The position numbers were made by a program, and so were the translations under genes. The notes beneath the pieces were generated by a model. That model worked only from the letters and a program-made list of their open reading frames with translations, was not told the origin of the DNA and searched no databases. DNA of 6,651 nt from an uncultured Phenylobacterium sp. (GTDB taxonomy: Bacteria; Pseudomonadota; Alphaproteobacteria; Caulobacterales; Caulobacteraceae): contig CAMFHW010000244.1 in the NCBI GenBank assembly GCA_945952175.1, forward strand, positions 1 through 6,651. The letters run 5' to 3'. This document shows, in pieces, positions 6,097-6,651 of this stretch. Each line of letters opens with the position of its first letter. Positions within the stretch are counted from its first letter, which is position 1.

Positions 6097-6121
6097 TTCG
6101 TGCGGGTTCGTGTGGTTCGTG
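6097..6121. repeat. Third TTCGTG repeat array, outside the inverted pair
   Basis: Three TTCGTG units start at 6097, 6107 and 6116 (spacing 10 then 9 bp), in the same orientation as the right arm of the palindrome at 5990-6015. They are followed by GTTCC. The array lies 15-39 nt downstream of the stop codon of the terminase-like gene. It looks like a degenerate further copy of the same 9-bp repeat family. Confidence 0.55.
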
Positions 6122-6135
6122 GTTCCAAACCTTCT

Positions 6136-6651
6136 TCAGAACTCCCGCACCTCCACATCCCACACCACCTTCTGCGGCCCCTTCCCCGCCCCAGGCCCGA
6201 ACACGCCGGGCGCCAGCTTGCCCACCTGCCAGCGCACCGTGTCGATGAACAGCTTGGCCCCGCGCCAGCCGTGCCAGCGGGTCTGCCGCGCCGCCTCCCA
6301 GGCCATCTCCAGCCGCCGATGCGCCTGGATCTCCCGCGACGCCGCGTACCAGACGGCGAATTCCGGCTCCTCGCGGATCCAGCGATAGACCGTCGCCTCG
6401 CCCGGCATGTCGGGCATGGCGCACACCTGCGCCAGCCCGTCCGCCTCGGCCATTCGGTCGCAGAACTCCCGGCCCAGCTCGCGGCTATAGGTCTTGGCGC
6501 TGGCCATGTGGGAGCGCACCGGCTTCAGCCGCCGCGCCTCCTTCGCGGCGAGGTACATGCCCGACAGCTCCTCGGAACGCTCGATCCAGGCGTGGAAGGT
6601 CGGCTGCATCGGCATGCCCGGCGAATGCAGGATGTCCACCAGCCTCTGGCC
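6136..6651 (-). CDS. Terminase small subunit-like protein with duplicated HTH module (N-terminus beyond the right edge)
   Basis: 171 residues are visible and the frame is open to the window edge. A GTG at 6639 could be a start, but the residues before it (GQRL) match the equivalent position of the second repeat (GREF), so the gene most likely begins outside. Numbered from the edge, module 1 (1-41) contains GMPMQPTFHAWIERSEELSGMYLAAKE. Module 2 (60-113) contains DMPGEATVYRWIREEPEF and YAASREIQAHRR. Both follow the MPxxxTxxxWIxxxxEFxxxYxAxxE pattern of Sf6-type terminase small subunits, a helix-turn-helix that recognises phage packaging DNA. The C-terminal part has IDTVRWQVGKLAPGVFG (136-152), matching the family's IDxxKWxxxKLxPxxYG signature. 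No large terminase, portal or capsid gene is seen on the visible side, so it may be a phage remnant or a domesticated DNA-binding protein. The 3' neighbour is a repeat cluster. Confidence 0.7.
   Translation of the reverse strand, partial: GQRLVDILHSPGMPMQPTFHAWIERSEELSGMYLAAKEARRLKPVRSHMASAKTYSRELGREFCDRMAEADGLAQVCAMPDMPGEATVYRWIREEPEFAVWYAASREIQAHRRLEMAWEAARQTRWHGWRGAKLFIDTVRWQVGKLAPGVFGPGAGKGPQKVVWDVEVREF

Larger units (their letters stand above)
5752..6135. other. Gene-free 384-bp region holding repeats and the ligase 5' region
   Basis: No open frame here resembles a protein; frames that cross it translate the repeats. From left to right it holds the ligase leader with a palindrome (5777-5789), a GC-rich stem cgccgc/gcggcg (5826-5846, 6 bp, 9-nt loop), a REP-like palindrome (5876-5909), an imperfect palindrome of 9-bp repeats (5950-6015), a second, inverted REP-like palindrome (6043-6076), and a third 9-bp array (6097-6121) just downstream of the terminase-like gene. 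The paired palindromes could also act as transcription terminators or mRNA 3'-end stabilisers for that gene. Confidence 0.7.

Noticed and set aside
5950..6121. CRISPR-like array
   Set aside because: The repeats are only 6-9 bp, contiguous, partly inverted and without unique spacers; there are no cas genes.
5783..6388. Plus-strand open frame (about 201 codons) across the repeat region
   Set aside because: It translates both REPs and the 9-bp arrays (for example PGECRDPD and HKGHEG stretches) and then runs antisense into the terminase-like gene. This is the typical look of a spurious repeat-derived frame.

Overview
The window is GC-rich and its genes show the strong third-position G/C bias of an alphaproteobacterium. 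Three things suggest the Caulobacterales (Caulobacter/Phenylobacterium type), or failing that a sphingomonad: the protein repertoire, the extragenic palindrome with core CCCGGCGAATGCCGGG, and the neighbouring CACGAAG-type 9-bp repeats. This placement is inference from sequence style; no marker gene is present. No rRNA, tRNA, CRISPR array or complete insertion sequence is visible.

All seven recognised genes lie on the minus strand, so transcription runs from right to left. Right edge (6136-6651): the 3' part of a phage-type terminase small subunit-like gene with a duplicated helix-turn-helix module. Next (5752-6135): a 384-bp gene-free stretch. It holds a 34-bp perfect inverted repeat made of two REP-like palindromes. 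These enclose an imperfect palindrome of 9-bp repeats, and a further 9-bp array lies outside. A short palindrome sits just upstream of the next gene.

The central block (5751 down to 628) is five closely spaced co-directional genes: an acyl-CoA synthetase-type adenylate-forming ligase, a membrane acyltransferase of the acyltransferase 3 family, a class I SAM-dependent methyltransferase, a Tat-signal-bearing SDR-type NAD(P)-binding protein, and an 81-residue two-helix membrane protein. The gaps are 19, 37, 67 and 9 bp, which fits one transcription unit or two overlapping ones. A joint role in activating acyl groups and in acylating, methylating or redox-modifying a lipid or envelope glycan is possible but is inference only.

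Left edge (1-442): the N-terminal 147 codons of a glutathione S-transferase, separated from the block by 185 bp and probably transcribed separately.

The genes are mostly ordinary family members. The two items most worth a second look are the composite repeat at about 5876-6121 and the duplicated terminase-like protein beside it. I see no convincing evidence of a new defence or mobile system here.
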